A stretch of 64,000 nt of DNA from positions 68,817,389 to 68,881,388 of the forward strand of contig CM069435.1 of assembly GCA_035610365.1 (NCBI GenBank), written 5' to 3'. Below are positions 24,860 through 35,914 of the stretch, piece after piece (position 1 is the first letter of the stretch; each line of letters begins with the position of its first letter). Source of the stretch: Aquatica leii (taxonomy: Eukaryota > Arthropoda > Insecta > Coleoptera > Lampyridae). The position numbers were made by a program, and so were the translations under genes. Below the pieces are notes generated by a model, which worked only from the letters and a program-made list of their open reading frames with translations, was not told the origin of the DNA and ran no database searches.

Positions 24860-25058
24860 TTACTGAACTGCAACAACACTAAATGTTATAAGTTAATCAA
24901 TCCAGCTACAAAAAGGGTTAATATTAGTAGAAATGTTATTTGCTTAGAAGAAAAGATGAATTTTAAATAGTACTGACATCATACAGGAGGCATGTGTTAT
25001 TTTGGCTATAGATGACTTTCTAGAATGCACCTATAAAACAGAAATTGGGACCGTCAAC

Positions 25059-26272
25059 CAGAGCTGGGCAAGTTACTTTGTAAAAGTAGTTAACTACTAA
25101 CTAAAGTTACTACTTTTTAAAAGTAGTGTAAGTTACTAACTACTAACTACCGTAAATCGAAAAGTAGTTAGGTTACTAACTACTCGACAGTTGTATTCTA
25201 AAATATAAGTTTTTTTTTTCAACTACTTGTAGAAAAAGGAGTTTTGAGACGATTTATGTTATACCACTTTTAGTCATATAAACATAAGTACCTATAGACA
25301 CTGAATTATTATTACATTAAAGAAGACAAAGTAAATCAATCACGCTCACACGAAAACAGTAAAACAATTTTAACGTACTTAACTACTATTATTCTATTAT
25401 CATGTATATCTATTTTATTAGAAATTCTCAAAAAAAAAAATTAATAAAATAAACCTAAACCTAAAAACAGAACTTAACGTAATAAACGTATTGTGGTATT
25501 TAATATTCATTTCCTTTTCATGAAAGTAACTTTTCAAAAAGAGCATCAGCCAATGCATTTCTTTTGAGCGAATTTATGAGTGAAAAACGAAAATAATCGC
25601 TCGACAGCAGCTGATGCTAAAGGTAAAATTGTACTATATCTAATGAACATTTTTTTAATAATAATCTCAAATAGATATATGAATTCTGTTATCTTCCAGG
25701 TGTTTTTAACAATTCCAGTTCTATTATTCTGCTCTTCTGAGCATGTTCATTCTCAGTATCAGAAGAAATGTGTAACTTTTTAGACAAAGCAGGTTCATCA
25801 ATATCAAAAAACTTTTGTTGAAGTAATACTTTGTTTACGTTTAGATCAGAGGCATTTAACATTTCGAAACAAATTAGGTTTGCTGCATTTATACAATGTT
25901 TTTGAATAATCTTTACATCCATGTTTACTTCTGCGTTACTGTTCATTACTTGAAGGACACGTTTTAACCTGCGAAACTGCAATGCAAGCTGAATAATTGT
26001 AGTCATTGTATGTAATTGAAGCCGCTAATAAAGTAGTTTAATTACTAGTAAAGTAGTTAAGCTATTAACAAAGTAGTTTAACTATTTTTGTAGTTAAAAT
26101 AGGGTAGCTAACTACTTTTTAAATACGATTACACGAAAAAAGTAATTTATTCCAACTACAGTTACATTATTAAATTAAAGTAACTTGAATATATAGAATA
26201 CAACTATCGTCAACAATAAAGTAGTTAGATTAGTAGCTTAACTACTTTGTAGTTAACTACTGCCCAGCTCTG
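25059..26272 (-). mobile_element. hAT element, internally deleted, with 8-bp target duplication
   Basis: Termini CAGAGCTGGGCA (25059-25070) and TGCCCAGCTCTG (26261-26272) are exact inverted repeats. CCGTCAAC flanks both sides (25051-25058 and 26273-26280), the perfect 8-bp duplication expected of hAT. Subterminal regions are packed with AGTAGTTA/TAACTACT copies in both orientations, likely transposase-binding sites. At 1.2 kb it is too short for a full transposase, and only a C-terminal part remains. It inserted into the copia remnant, so it is the younger of the two. Confidence 0.95.
25500..26006 (-). pseudogene. hAT transposase C-terminal fragment
   Basis: The minus strand carries an open segment from 26006 to 25689, beginning with ATG at 26006 and helical in character. 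Downstream around 25630-25520 is the dimerisation block PLASAAVERLFSF followed, one frame over, by NALADALFEKLL. The A-x-VERLFS and NALxxxLFxKLL patterns are the hallmark C-terminal hAT dimerisation region. The N-terminal zinc finger and RNase H-like catalytic core are missing, so the protein would be inactive. Confidence 0.85.
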
Positions 26273-27496
26273 CCGTCAACAAAGATCAACAAGAAGCAGA
26301 AACATTAACCGTAGCATAAGACGTTCTAGTCGAATAAAAAAGACAAAGTTTTTCCAGGCTTTGTGTCATTATTCACAGTTGAATTAATGGATTTAAAAAA
26401 AGCACTAACTATTCTATATGCTTTAAAATAGAAAAGAGCGATAAACAAGGACTTAACTTTTTTCAACAAAAACCAAACTTTTGAATGACTGTATTACGTT
26501 AAGACTGAAAACAAATTGAATATATAAAGTAAAAAACGAAGATGGCAAGACTTTACATCATAAAGTTAGATTGGTGGTAAAAATATGTAGATAAAGAACT
26601 GGGGTAGATTTCGAAGATACATTTTTTTTAGTTATAAAAAATTCTTTATTAAAATTTTTATTTGTTTAGTCAAGAAAAATTTAGAGGTTAAACATAAACG
26701 TCAAAACAAGATACATTTGTAATTCTTTTCAAGAAGAAATCTACTTTTTGAAAAAAATTGATAAAAAACGTACAGACTAAGTTTGGAGATTAAAAAAGGC
26801 AATGAATAGATTACAACATAGTGGAAGATGTTGGAATAAGCAGCTAAATGAAGTGTTTTTAAAGTTGTCTCAAACAATCAAAACCAGTAATATTTATTTT
26901 TTGCAGCCATTTTAATGCAATTATATCCATCGTTGTAATTTATGTTGACGATTTTTTGTTATTCACAAACGAACCTTGTGTTATGGATAATATATTGAAA
27001 AAAAATTAAAATTAGAATTTCAGATAAAAGATCTAAACAAAGTTATAAACTGCTTAATAATATTCCCAGCGTTGCAAAAACGCAACATGTGTTGCAGTTT
27101 AAAGTTTCTAGTTCTTCTGTATTGCGATGTTTATTTACGTTAAAACCATCTGTACAATTTAATGCTTTAGGAACTGGTTTATTACCTACGCAGTCGCTTT
27201 TTTCTGTAATCGAGTTTGTGCACTTGTGTTTCACACGTTTACAAAGATTATAATTTTGTATCTCTAGAATACGCTTGCAATTATTTTATAACTATTTAAA
27301 ACGTTTTTAGAATGCCATCTTGTAGTAAAAAATACCACGTATAATAATATAGAAAACTATAAATAAGTACGGAGGGTAGAAAAGTTGTCATTGGATTTAA
27401 TGACAGCGAAAGTCAATGATCTATTGACAAGTGACGCTGTCAAAATCCCAACTATAAAATAGGTTAGGAACAATGTCAGTACAATTGTGAAAAACA

Positions 27497-27562
27497 ACAT
27501 CAGAACTAGCGGACAGCTGTTTCGTTCTTTCGAAACTCGTCAGCGCTAGGATACACCGATGT
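27497..27562 (-). ncRNA. Type I hammerhead ribozyme, block copy 1
   Basis: Minus-strand reading: an outer helix I segment ACAUCGG, inner CUAGCG, then CUGACGA, helix II (GUUU, loop, GAAC), GAA, helix III ACAGCUGU, C17, then CGCUAG and CUGAUGU closing helix I. The inner 6 bp and outer 7 bp of helix I are both formed, separated by an internal loop of the kind that gives tertiary contacts. Position 7 is C, which is allowed (CUGANGA). Predicted cleavage lies between 27511 and 27512. Helix III is short and self-complementary, so a dimeric ribozyme is possible. Confidence 0.9.
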
Positions 27563-27798
27563 GTTTCCACAACTATACCGACAGACAACCGTACTCTTTT
27601 ATGTCGTGTAGACATTACCAACATATTTAAAACGTTTTTAGAATGCCATCTTGGAGTAAAAATACCACGTATGATAATATAGAAAACTATAAATTAGTAC
27701 GGAGGGTAGAAAAGTTGTCATTGGATTTAATGACAGCGAAAGTCAATGATCTATTGACAAGTGACGCTGTCAAAATCTGTCGGTATAGTTGTGGAAAC

Positions 27799-27864
27799 AC
27801 ATCGGTGTATCCTAGCGCTGACGAGTTCCGAAAAAACGAAACTGCTGTCCGCTAGTTCTGATGT
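27799..27864 (+). ncRNA. Type I hammerhead ribozyme, block copy 2
   Basis: This is the inverted partner of the 27497-27562 copy, read on the plus strand. CUGACGA, GAAAC, C17 and both helix I strands (CUAGCG/CGCUAG and ACAUCGG/CUGAUGU) are conserved. Helix II is weakened to about 3 bp (GUU/AAC) by changes in GUUCCGAAAAAAC. Helix III has become ACUGCUGU, still AC/GU but no longer fully palindromic. Predicted cleavage lies between 27849 and 27850. It is likely less active than copy 1. Confidence 0.85.
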
Positions 27865-28222
27865 TGTTTTTTACAATTGTACTGACATTGTTCCTAACTT
27901 ATTTTATAGTTGGGATTTTGACAGCGTCACTGGTCAATAGATTATTGACTTTCGCTGTCATTAAATCCAATGACAACTTTTCTACCCTCCGTACTTATTT
28001 ATAGTTTTCTATATTTTATAACCATTGAATTTAGTTCAGAAGGGACTCAACTACACAAACATATTTCGTAAGTACATTTTTTTGTAGTCATCTGTGTGCT
28101 ACATGATTTCAAAGTCACGCGTTGCGCTTACGCAACGTTGAGCACATCAGACGGTTATTAAAAAGAACAATAGTAACGGTATTATAAAATAATAATAAAT
28201 AATACATATATTTTGAACTAAT

Positions 28223-29940
28223 ATGGATCATATTTCATCAACGCCATTAAAAAGTATTTTAAATGATCCAAAAAGAATTAATCACCGGTTACATAAATCA
28301 AGGTGTCATAAAATAATGTGCATGCTTGAAGAAATGAACATTGCAAAAGGTTCATCTTCAATTGATCTCTATGTTGCTCTTCCAGAAGCTCACGAGTTTA
28401 CGGACGAAGATAGCGCTAATAAGGATTTTGGAGGTACATTTGATAATTTGACGACTAGTCAACTAAATGCCGAAACGGTACTAGTGCTGTATCAAAAAGC
28501 TGATGACGTAAGAGTCGATAAATATAATATACAAGAAATAGAAATAAGATCTGCAGCTATCGTAGACAAAAATCTTGATGTATTTGATCTTCTGGAGAAA
28601 ACCGATATTTCTTTATCGCCCAAAAAAATTTAAAAAGAAGATTGTAAGAAATTGGAGCAATGGTGATAATCCTGCTGACAACACATTGTTAACAAAATTC
28701 ACAGTTTATCTACTATCACATTTGTGTAATTATTTACCGTCTTTCTATTCAAATACAAAAACTCTAATTGAATGGTTTCAAGTATTCTATACAGATGAAT
28801 TACTTAAGTATATAATAAAGGAAACAGTAATAAATGCTTCACAAAAGTCTTTTCATTTAGAATTAGGCTTAGACAAATTGAAGACTCTTTTTGACATTCT
28901 TTTAGTCAGTTTTTATTCTGTCAATCCAAAAAGACTGATGTACTGGCAAGAAGCAGCCAATGTGATGAATGATCTGATTTCAAAAAGTATGAGGCATAAT
29001 CGATTTGAAACAATTTTACGTATTGTTCATTTTAATGATAATGTTTCTATCAACAAAACTGATCGTTTATATACAAAAGCACCTTATCTTAACTCATTAA
29101 AAAGATCATTTTATGATTACACTGTTTGGTCTTCTAAAAGTAGCATAGACGAAGCAATGATTCCGTACTACGGACGACATAGTATGAAACAAATTCAAGG
29201 AAAACCTATCTGTTTTGGATATAAAAACTGGTGTTGGAATTTAAAAAATAACTATTTAATCGATTTTGAGATTTATCAGAGAACCAAAGGACTTACCAAT
29301 TCTTACCGAGAAGAATTTGGTTTAGGAGGCAGCGTTATACTCCAGTTTTGTGAAAAACTGCCGAAGACAAAGGAAGGACAGAGTCTTCCTTATAATATAT
29401 ATGCGGATCACTATTTTTTTTTTATTTAATTTGATAGGATACATGACCAAATTAGGCATTAGTTTTACTAGAACTATATTATCAAACCGTTTACAAAAGT
29501 GTCTTGTAAATGATGTGAAAAAAACGTAACGTGAATCGTATCATTCAATGTTTAATAATTCAATAAGTCACTGATATGCAGATGGAATGATAATTCTGTG
29601 GTAACCCTGATATCAAACTGCGACAAAGTATATCCACTTGCTTGGACAAAAAGATATTCTTTTGCCAAAATAAAAAAAAATTACAGTAAAACAACCACCG
29701 CTTAGAAAAATTACAACAAAAACATGGGAGGAACCGATCGAATGGATCAAAATGTTTCATATTATTGAACGTCCATTTGATAAAAAAAAATAGTATTGAC
29801 CCATCATAGTTTGGGGCCTAGACGTTTCAATAAACAATGCAGAGATTTTGAACAAGGAAATGTGTAAAAGTCGGAACGAATCAGTAATTTATTAGAATTC
29901 AAAAGATCTGTTGCAAGAAGCCTTCTCACTAAATATGAAA
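28223..29940 (+). pseudogene. piggyBac transposase (PGBD-like), frameshifted
   Basis: The ATG at 28223 opens a 136-codon acidic N-terminal frame. The next frame (from about 28620 to 29429) carries the DDE_Tnp_1_7 core: KRLMYWQEAANVMNDLIS, FETILRIVHFNDN, and the first catalytic Asp in SIDEAMIPYYGRHSMKQ with the following GKPICFGYK. The second Asp is in YADHYFF. After a stop, degraded pieces continue in shifted frames: WNDNSVVTLISNCDK, GTDRMDQNVSYY (third Asp region), and EFKRSVARSLLTKYETRRKR near 29890-29955. No cysteine-rich C-terminus was found. It is a different lineage from the 14.8-kb copy, judging by the core residues. It is dead by frameshift and stops. Confidence 0.9.
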
Positions 29941-30600
29941 CACGTAGAAAAAGAATAGTTATAGGTATCATTGTTGCTATTGCGTTGTTATGATGTTTCC
30001 TTTTGCATTTATTGCATAGGTCTAAGTAAATAAAGTACAAATTGCCTTCTAGCTGATATGAAGTATGATAACTTAGGACACATAATAACGTCACAAGAAA
30101 AACAAACCCGTTATATCCTTTGCCGATCAACAACAATTAAAAAATGTAGTAAGTGCAATGTAGTCTTACATGAAAAATTTTTTTTTGAAGTACCATGAAC
30201 AATAATAATGACAAGTTTTTTCTATTCTTTATATTGTTTTTGTGTGTTTACCGTCAAGATAACCGTCTTACACACTTCATGCGCTCAACGTTGCGTTTTC
30301 GCAACACCATTTCTTTCTAAGCAGGTAAACAAAAATTTTTGTATTTATTTTTCTCATGTATAATAAAGTGTTAAATAAATGTACAAAGTTTAATAAAAAT
30401 ATTTAGGAAAAATAATTTTACGCTTAAGGGGGTTAAGTATGAAAATCAAGAGATAGCCAAAATGAGAAACTATAGATCGATTGATCTCGCTACACGCAAA
30501 AACTACTTGAGAAATTTGGAATAGCAAATTCAAACCTGTTGCCATACCGATGGAAACTGGTGTAAACTTAAGTTAAACCAAAAAAGCTTGTAACGGTATA

Positions 30601-31393
30601 GTGCCATATCCGCGTAAGATACCATAAGAGAGAAAACTGTAAAGTTATTTGGAACAGTTAAAATTTTAACTTAAACTTAATTTATTTGTAATTAACTATA
30701 TACACATAATTTAGATATGATTATTGTAAATGTAATTTATGTCTGCGGATAAGTTTTACTTTTATTTATCTACACTTTTAATACAATGTTTAATACACGC
30801 GTTTACTTTAAACGATATTAAATGATCTCGAAGATTTGATGCGTTTTATTATATAAAAAGTGTTTTTTTCTTTTTTATTGTCTTGGAAAAAAAACTTGTT
30901 GTGTTTTATATTCAATGTAATTTATAGAAGATGTATGTTTACAAATGTTGTAAAACAGGAAGTATTTTATTGCTTTGAACGATAGATACGCGCGGGGACA
31001 TGACTGTTATAATGTAGATAGATAGATCTTTTGCATCAAAAAAATTTACTAAAGGTTGAATATCATACGATTAGTAAATGATAATTATAATATTATTGTA
31101 CACTTTTTTGTAAATAATTAATGATTTTTGTTACAATAATATAATAAAAATATAAATTTTGCAAAAAAAACACAACCAATTTTGAAACACTTTTCTAAAT
31201 AAAAATGATTTATTTTACACATTATATTTATTTAAAAAAATGCATTTACACCTTAGAAAACGCATTTAAAAAAAATTGCTAATACGTAATAGTCAAAAAC
31301 AACGATTTATTTATTACTATAAATTATTTGTAGAAGTTATAAATTGAATAATTAACTCTTTTATTGCATTTTTGTGACATACGTGTTAAATGT
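30601..31393. other. AT-rich DNA after the copia remnant
   Basis: Only a few further codons after the 30437-30560 copia block look copia-like. No LTR or RNase H was identified. A short GATA-type repeat lies near 31013-31025. Confidence 0.4.
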
Positions 31394-31510
31394 TCAAAGA
31401 ACATCAATTTCTTTGCCGTTTAATTTAACCGTATCTGCGACGACGGCTTTGTATTGTAGCGAACGTAATACTTTAGATTCGCAAACGGCTGTCGATGCTA
31501 ATAAAATATT
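31394..31510 (-). pseudogene. Short unrecognised coding-like fragment
   Basis: A 38-codon minus-strand stretch reads CESKVLRSLQYKAVVADTVK in its middle and stops at 31394-31396. Its balanced composition and less AT-rich bases stand out from the surroundings. There is a stop just upstream and I do not recognise it. It could be the 3' end of a transposon protein or an exon. Confidence 0.25.
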
Positions 31511-32721
31511 GTACTACAGATTTATCAAATAAAAAGTTATCTGTGAGGACAGATACTAGAAAATGCGAGATTTTTGACAAATATTCATTTGTAAGATAAA
31601 TTGCATATAAAACTAAATCAAAGCAGTATCATATTTAGTTATCTGCACATTTCTACAGTTTGTTAATATGCAAATTACGAAACTTATATTTTATTTTTTT
31701 AATAATTAAAAAATTTTAGTTTTAAATGCAACTATTAGCCAATAAAAAATATCTAGAAAAATTTAGTTTTTATATAACTGTACACTGACGTAAAAGTATA
31801 GGTAAAATAAAACACAAGAAGGATATAAAAATGCGCTAAAAAATAATATAGTAAAGTAAAATAAGGGAAGATTGTTAAATGACCGATGCAAAGCATATGG
31901 CAATTAACGTAAAATGTTGTTGGAAACTACAATTACTTGTTACACCATTACGTTCTTAGTTAACTACAGTTTAATAATATTTGGTGATAACAAACTATAT
32001 TTAAGGTTAAAGTACATTTTTTTTTACTTGCATGTTTGTTAGTCTACAAACTTGTTGTTAAGCAACCATTTTTTAAGTTAAATAACAATAGTATATTGTA
32101 TAATGAGTAAGGAATGGTTGTCATTGCCAACGAGTATGAAAATTTGCAACAGAGCCGAAGTAATCAAAGTTATACAAAATTTTACGGAAAAAATAACGCA
32201 GAAAATAAATAAATTAATTTAAAAATTTGTATTGGTAATACCTAAAATGACAATTAAAAAATTATGTCAAAATTTGTATTTATTTAGTTATCTGTTACTA
32301 TTATTTTATTCTTGATTTTACTCATCTCTAGCTAAAGAAATGGTGAGTATAATTTACTTGTTTTAAATACATGTAATTTTAGTTAACTTCAAATCATTTA
32401 ATATTTGAATTTTTTTTAATACATTAATTGCAAGCATAACCTAATATAAATAAGCTAGATTAGTTTGAAAAGTACTAATGATTTAATGACAAGATTTTGC
32501 TTGTGCAGCCAGTAAATAAAAGAAATCTGTTAATGTCAAAGCCTGAATCGTTAACAATGTCGTCTGACAAATGTTGATATGTGATAGTTTTTCCTAGAAA
32601 CTTTAACCAAATAACATGCGGATGTGACTTACAAAGCAAATAAGGTAAATTTGTAAATGTTTAAAAATAATTCATAAATAATAGGCGTTATTTTTAAGAA
32701 TCAAGCTTTCTGAACTAAGAA
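31511..32721. other. AT-rich DNA without supported features
   Basis: No coding or repeat signal I can support. Confidence 0.5.
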
Positions 32722-33969
32722 CCCAGTAAACACGGATTGAAACTGTTACAGTCACAAAATTAAAACAATTGTTTCAATACGTTGTTTCGTGTTAGTTCCA
32801 TTTTTATATCATTTACATGTAACTGACAGTGAATAAATTGAAAGAGTTCCGATTTTTCACAATCAGGTTTGAACCGTTTCAGTACTTGCAATTTTTTTCC
32901 CATAATCAGCAACCGGTTAAAAACTGATTTGTTAAATCCGAATATTTTTTGAATAACTAGAATTGCTTGAAGATCGATTAAATAAGATTGAATTATTTTC
33001 AAAACAGTAGAATCGTTCTAGGAAAAACGAATACTTTGTAATTAGTCAGCATTAGTCGTTGCTATACTTTTGATTACTGTCGTCAACGCTTGCGCTGCAA
33101 ATTGATATCTTTTCACTTGTTCGGTTGCAGTTTGATAAGTGATGCTGTGTGTACAATTACGAAATGGAACAATAAACGGTAAGTCGAAACATTTTATTAT
33201 AATCCATAAATGTCTTCAATATTATTATCATTTCTGTTCTGTATGTATCATGTTTTAATTTGTATGAAAAAAATATAAATTAACACACATGGTTGCGTTA
33301 AGGTAAATTATTGCGTAAATCTGATGATACTTTAGGATTTATAATTACAGTTCAATTCTTTAAGTTTTCACACAGCTAAAGGTATTCACAGTGTTTTTAT
33401 AACTTTTTTATAATTGCTAAAGTGGTATTTATATTAAGTTTGTGTTGTTTTTTATTTAAAAAATGTAATTAATTTTGTGTAACTCTATGATTATGTATGT
33501 ATATAAATGAAATATTTATTTCTATGTTACAGATGCGGTTAAAAGTTGCTACCCAACAGTAACTGATGCAGTTTTCGAGGCTTCCGTGAAAAGACCACAT
33601 CAAAGAAATTTGCAATATGTAAAAAACTCAATGTGATAATGTATTTAAAAATATTTATTGTGCAATAAAATTTCAAACGTGCATTCGAAAATGTATTATT
33701 ATATTATTGAAAGAATTGTTTTAGTTGATTATTGAAACAAAAAAAATCATACATGTATCGATCATTTAGTATCAGTTCAAGAACGAAGCTTTTAAAACGT
33801 AAACCAAATGCAACATTTAGTTTGCAACAGATTTGAATTTAAAATACCGAAACTATACTGATTCAAATTTTATTGCAGTTAGGTTTCTTTTATGTTTGAA
33901 ACAAGAGTGAATCATAAATTTTTTGTTTTGAAACTGTTACTAAACATTATCAATTTTGTGTTTACTGGG
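32722..33969. mobile_element. CCCAGTAAACAC element, complete copy
   Basis: The termini CCCAGTAAACAC (32722-32733) and GTGTTTACTGGG (33958-33969) are exact 12-bp inverted repeats bounding 1248 bp. Just inside both ends is TTGAAACTGTTAC in the same orientation. The interior right of 33001 matches the 18843-19795 copy in reverse complement. A flanking target duplication is not obvious. The only open frame is a short minus-strand one at 32760-33002. This is a non-autonomous DNA element of unrecognised superfamily, or a low-copy repeat. Confidence 0.75.
32760..33002 (-). CDS. Hypothetical 80-residue ORF inside the CCCAGTAAACAC element
   Basis: ATG at 33000-33002 to a stop at 32760. The predicted protein is basic and hydrophobic-mixed (for example NRLLIMGKKLQVLKRFKPDC), with no family I recognise. 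It lies wholly in the part of the element absent from the 18.8-kb copy, so it cannot be tested for conservation within this window. It could be a fragment of a former transposase or chance. Confidence 0.2.
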   Translation of the reverse strand: MKIIQSYLIDLQAILVIQKIFGFNKSVFNRLLIMGKKLQVLKRFKPDCEKSELFQFIHCQLHVNDIKMELTRNNVLKQLF

Positions 33970-35914
33970 AAGGTAACAAGAACATCGTAGTTAAAGAATT
34001 GAAAAAAATTCCTTTTAGAAAATGCAAGATAGTTAATTATTCTAATAAATCATATATGCTGTAATAACTTTTGCTGGAAAATTAGTGTAAATATGAGAAA
34101 TTAATTGTTAACAAAACACATTGTAGGTAAAAGGAAATAAGCGATTCAGTGCTTTTGCTTATAATTGCATCTAAATATATAATGTTTTCAATGTATAAAC
34201 CAGTGGTTTGCATTATATTTATGTTTATCTTGTTTTATTTATTAAAACGTAAGTCAAAAGTGTTTGTGATTACATTTTTAAGAAGGTAGCGACAATGTGC
34301 GAATTCATTATTTTTACAAGATTATAATATAATATGTAGTAAAAGTATACATAAATACTTATGAAAACTGCATTAACATAAGGATAAATAATAACAAACA
34401 GATATCAGGCATGTGCGGAACAAACATTTTGATATCTTGCAACTATCGATGAACACCAAAAGATAATTGGATACTTCTGAATTGTCATGCGGTTTAAAAA
34501 ACTGATAAATGTTCTAATAAATAATAACATCTTTAAGTTAATTTGAGCATGTTATTATAAAATAAGTAATTTTATTTTAAGGATTAAATTACTTAATCTG
34601 TTTATAACACTGCAAAATTCTGGTAAAATACTAGTAATATTTCCTTCCCATCAGAAGGAAACCCTGCAAGAAAACAAGTAGTTAGGTTGCAAATTAGAAG
34701 TCTTTATTTGTTCTAATTACCTTCTAAACTTCTAAAATATATTTTTATTTCATTACAAGAAAGTCACCAATAAACGTCAACGTTTACGAATATAACCTAA
34801 AATATGTAATTTATAAAACATTTATTTTACGCTATAAACTAATGCAATACCTTATACATGACACTCAATGATTTCTTCTTTAAGTTTCATAATTTGTAGT
34901 GCAGAGAATACTTGTAAAAGTCTTCTAAATTATGTTTTCATAATTCATTATCCTGTACGTTACTAGGTTTGACTGTACGGAAATGGCTTTGACCTGTACG
35001 GAAATGAAATTAGACAATCACAATGCACAACGTTGCCTAATTGCAATTAAACATAAAATGTATCGTATTATCTGTTAGTCGTAGAAAAATTAAATATTCA
35101 GTTGAACAGTAACTGTTTTATTAGTTTTTTTTAACCATTTTAGTAATCTTTTTGCAGCATTTGTAAACTTTACTTTAGCTATAACTTATCTACCATAAGA
35201 ACGCGACTTTTTAATGACTTGATTAGTTTAAACCTGCATTTTTATGGTAGTTCATCTACAGATAAAATGCACAGAAAAAAAACGTAAAATATACAAGAAA
35301 TAAACCTAAAAATTAAACACATACTCCAGTTATAAAATAATACAAATTTGTTTAGTCTGGTAGATACGGTTAAGTTAGAAGTACTTAGTTTCCAGCCCAT
35401 TATGACTAGTCTTGACAGCTGTAAATGCTTGCCCTCCACCAGTTTGTTCTCTTTCTTTCCTAATTAAAGGGGGATTTACTTTTTACTTACGCGTAATTGT
35501 TTTTTGCTATTTATGCACAGTTTTATGATCGTAACTCAAACTGTTAAGTTGCGTAGCTAATTCTTGCTATTTTCTTTCTTTCTTTAAGTATTATCTCCAT
35601 CAGCGTTTATGAAATTCTGAAATTGATTTGAAAAAAGTAAGGATGCAGTTTCAATGTTTGACAGTTACAAAATTCCGCAAACTCTTGTTATCAGCACTAT
35701 CATCTGGGAAGAATATACTAAGATAAGAATGTCTTCCGGGTTTGGACTGTAACATTGTTGTTGTAACCGAAGTTGCTAACGTTTTGTCTAGTTTCGTAAA
35801 TAGCTTCATCAAGGCGTGAGATAAATCGCAAAACTCAAACAAGTAACCAAAATTTAACTAAAAACTTCTCAAAAGTTAGGTTATCCACTTGTAATACAAG
35901 CCATAATCTAAACT
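33970..35914. other. AT-rich DNA without supported features
   Basis: Small minus-strand frames at 35242-35439 and 35651-35842 show no recognisable motif. The segment 35330-35460 is slightly less AT-rich. Nothing else seen. Confidence 0.45.

Larger units (their letters stand above)
27297..28012. mobile_element. Penelope-like/retrozyme-like block with two opposed hammerheads
   Basis: Segment A (about 27294-27447) is repeated directly at 27625-27777 and inverted at 27914-28017. Segment B, carrying the ribozyme, follows A at 27448-27580 and lies inverted between the second and third A copies at 27778-27912. The left part reads A-B, then a 40-base spacer, then A, inverted B, inverted A. Flanks ATTTTATAACTATT (27283-27296) and ATTTTATAAACCATT (28013-28027) look like an imperfect target duplication. 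Direct and inverted partial copies around a hammerhead are known from Penelope-like element ends. No Penelope reverse transcriptase is present here. Confidence 0.8.
27058..30432 (+). mobile_element. piggyBac-like element 2, inserted in copia at TTAA
   Basis: The copia reading ends at AACTGC-TTAA (27054-27057) and resumes after TTAA at 30433-30436 with AGTATGAAAATCAAG, so the intervening 3375 bp behave as a TTAA insertion. The right end inside the TTAA is the complement of CCCCCTTAAGCG; the left end (TAATATTCCCAGCG) matches it only weakly. The palindromic motif GTTGC(G/A)NNNNCGCAAC occurs at about 27071, 28121 and 30291. The 28121 and 30291 copies extend into longer inverted repeats that include GTTGAGC and AGACGGTTA. 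Inside lie a decayed transposase and a hammerhead-bearing insertion. Confidence 0.7.
24860..30600 (+). pseudogene. Ty1/copia pol remnant split by two nested insertions
   Basis: Colinear copia pieces lie on the plus strand in changing frames. 24870-25000 has NPATKRVNISRNVICLEE, the block after integrase. 26273-27053 has RSSRIKK, VRLVVK, GVDFEDTF, RLKKAMN, RCWNKQLNEVFLKL, the reverse-transcriptase active site IYVDDFLLFTNEPC (YVDD at about 26941), and LEFQIKDLNKVINCL. 30437-30560 has KPVAIPMETGV. The reading continues across each gap: the first gap is a hAT element with target duplication, the second a piggyBac-like element at TTAA. Many stops and frameshifts make it non-functional. LTRs were not identified. 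Confidence 0.88.

Noticed and set aside
33310..33330. CTGATGATAC as a hammerhead core half
   Set aside because: No following GAAA helix arrangement; the sequence is part of the CCCAGTAAACAC element and its mirrored copy at 19.55 kb also lacks it.
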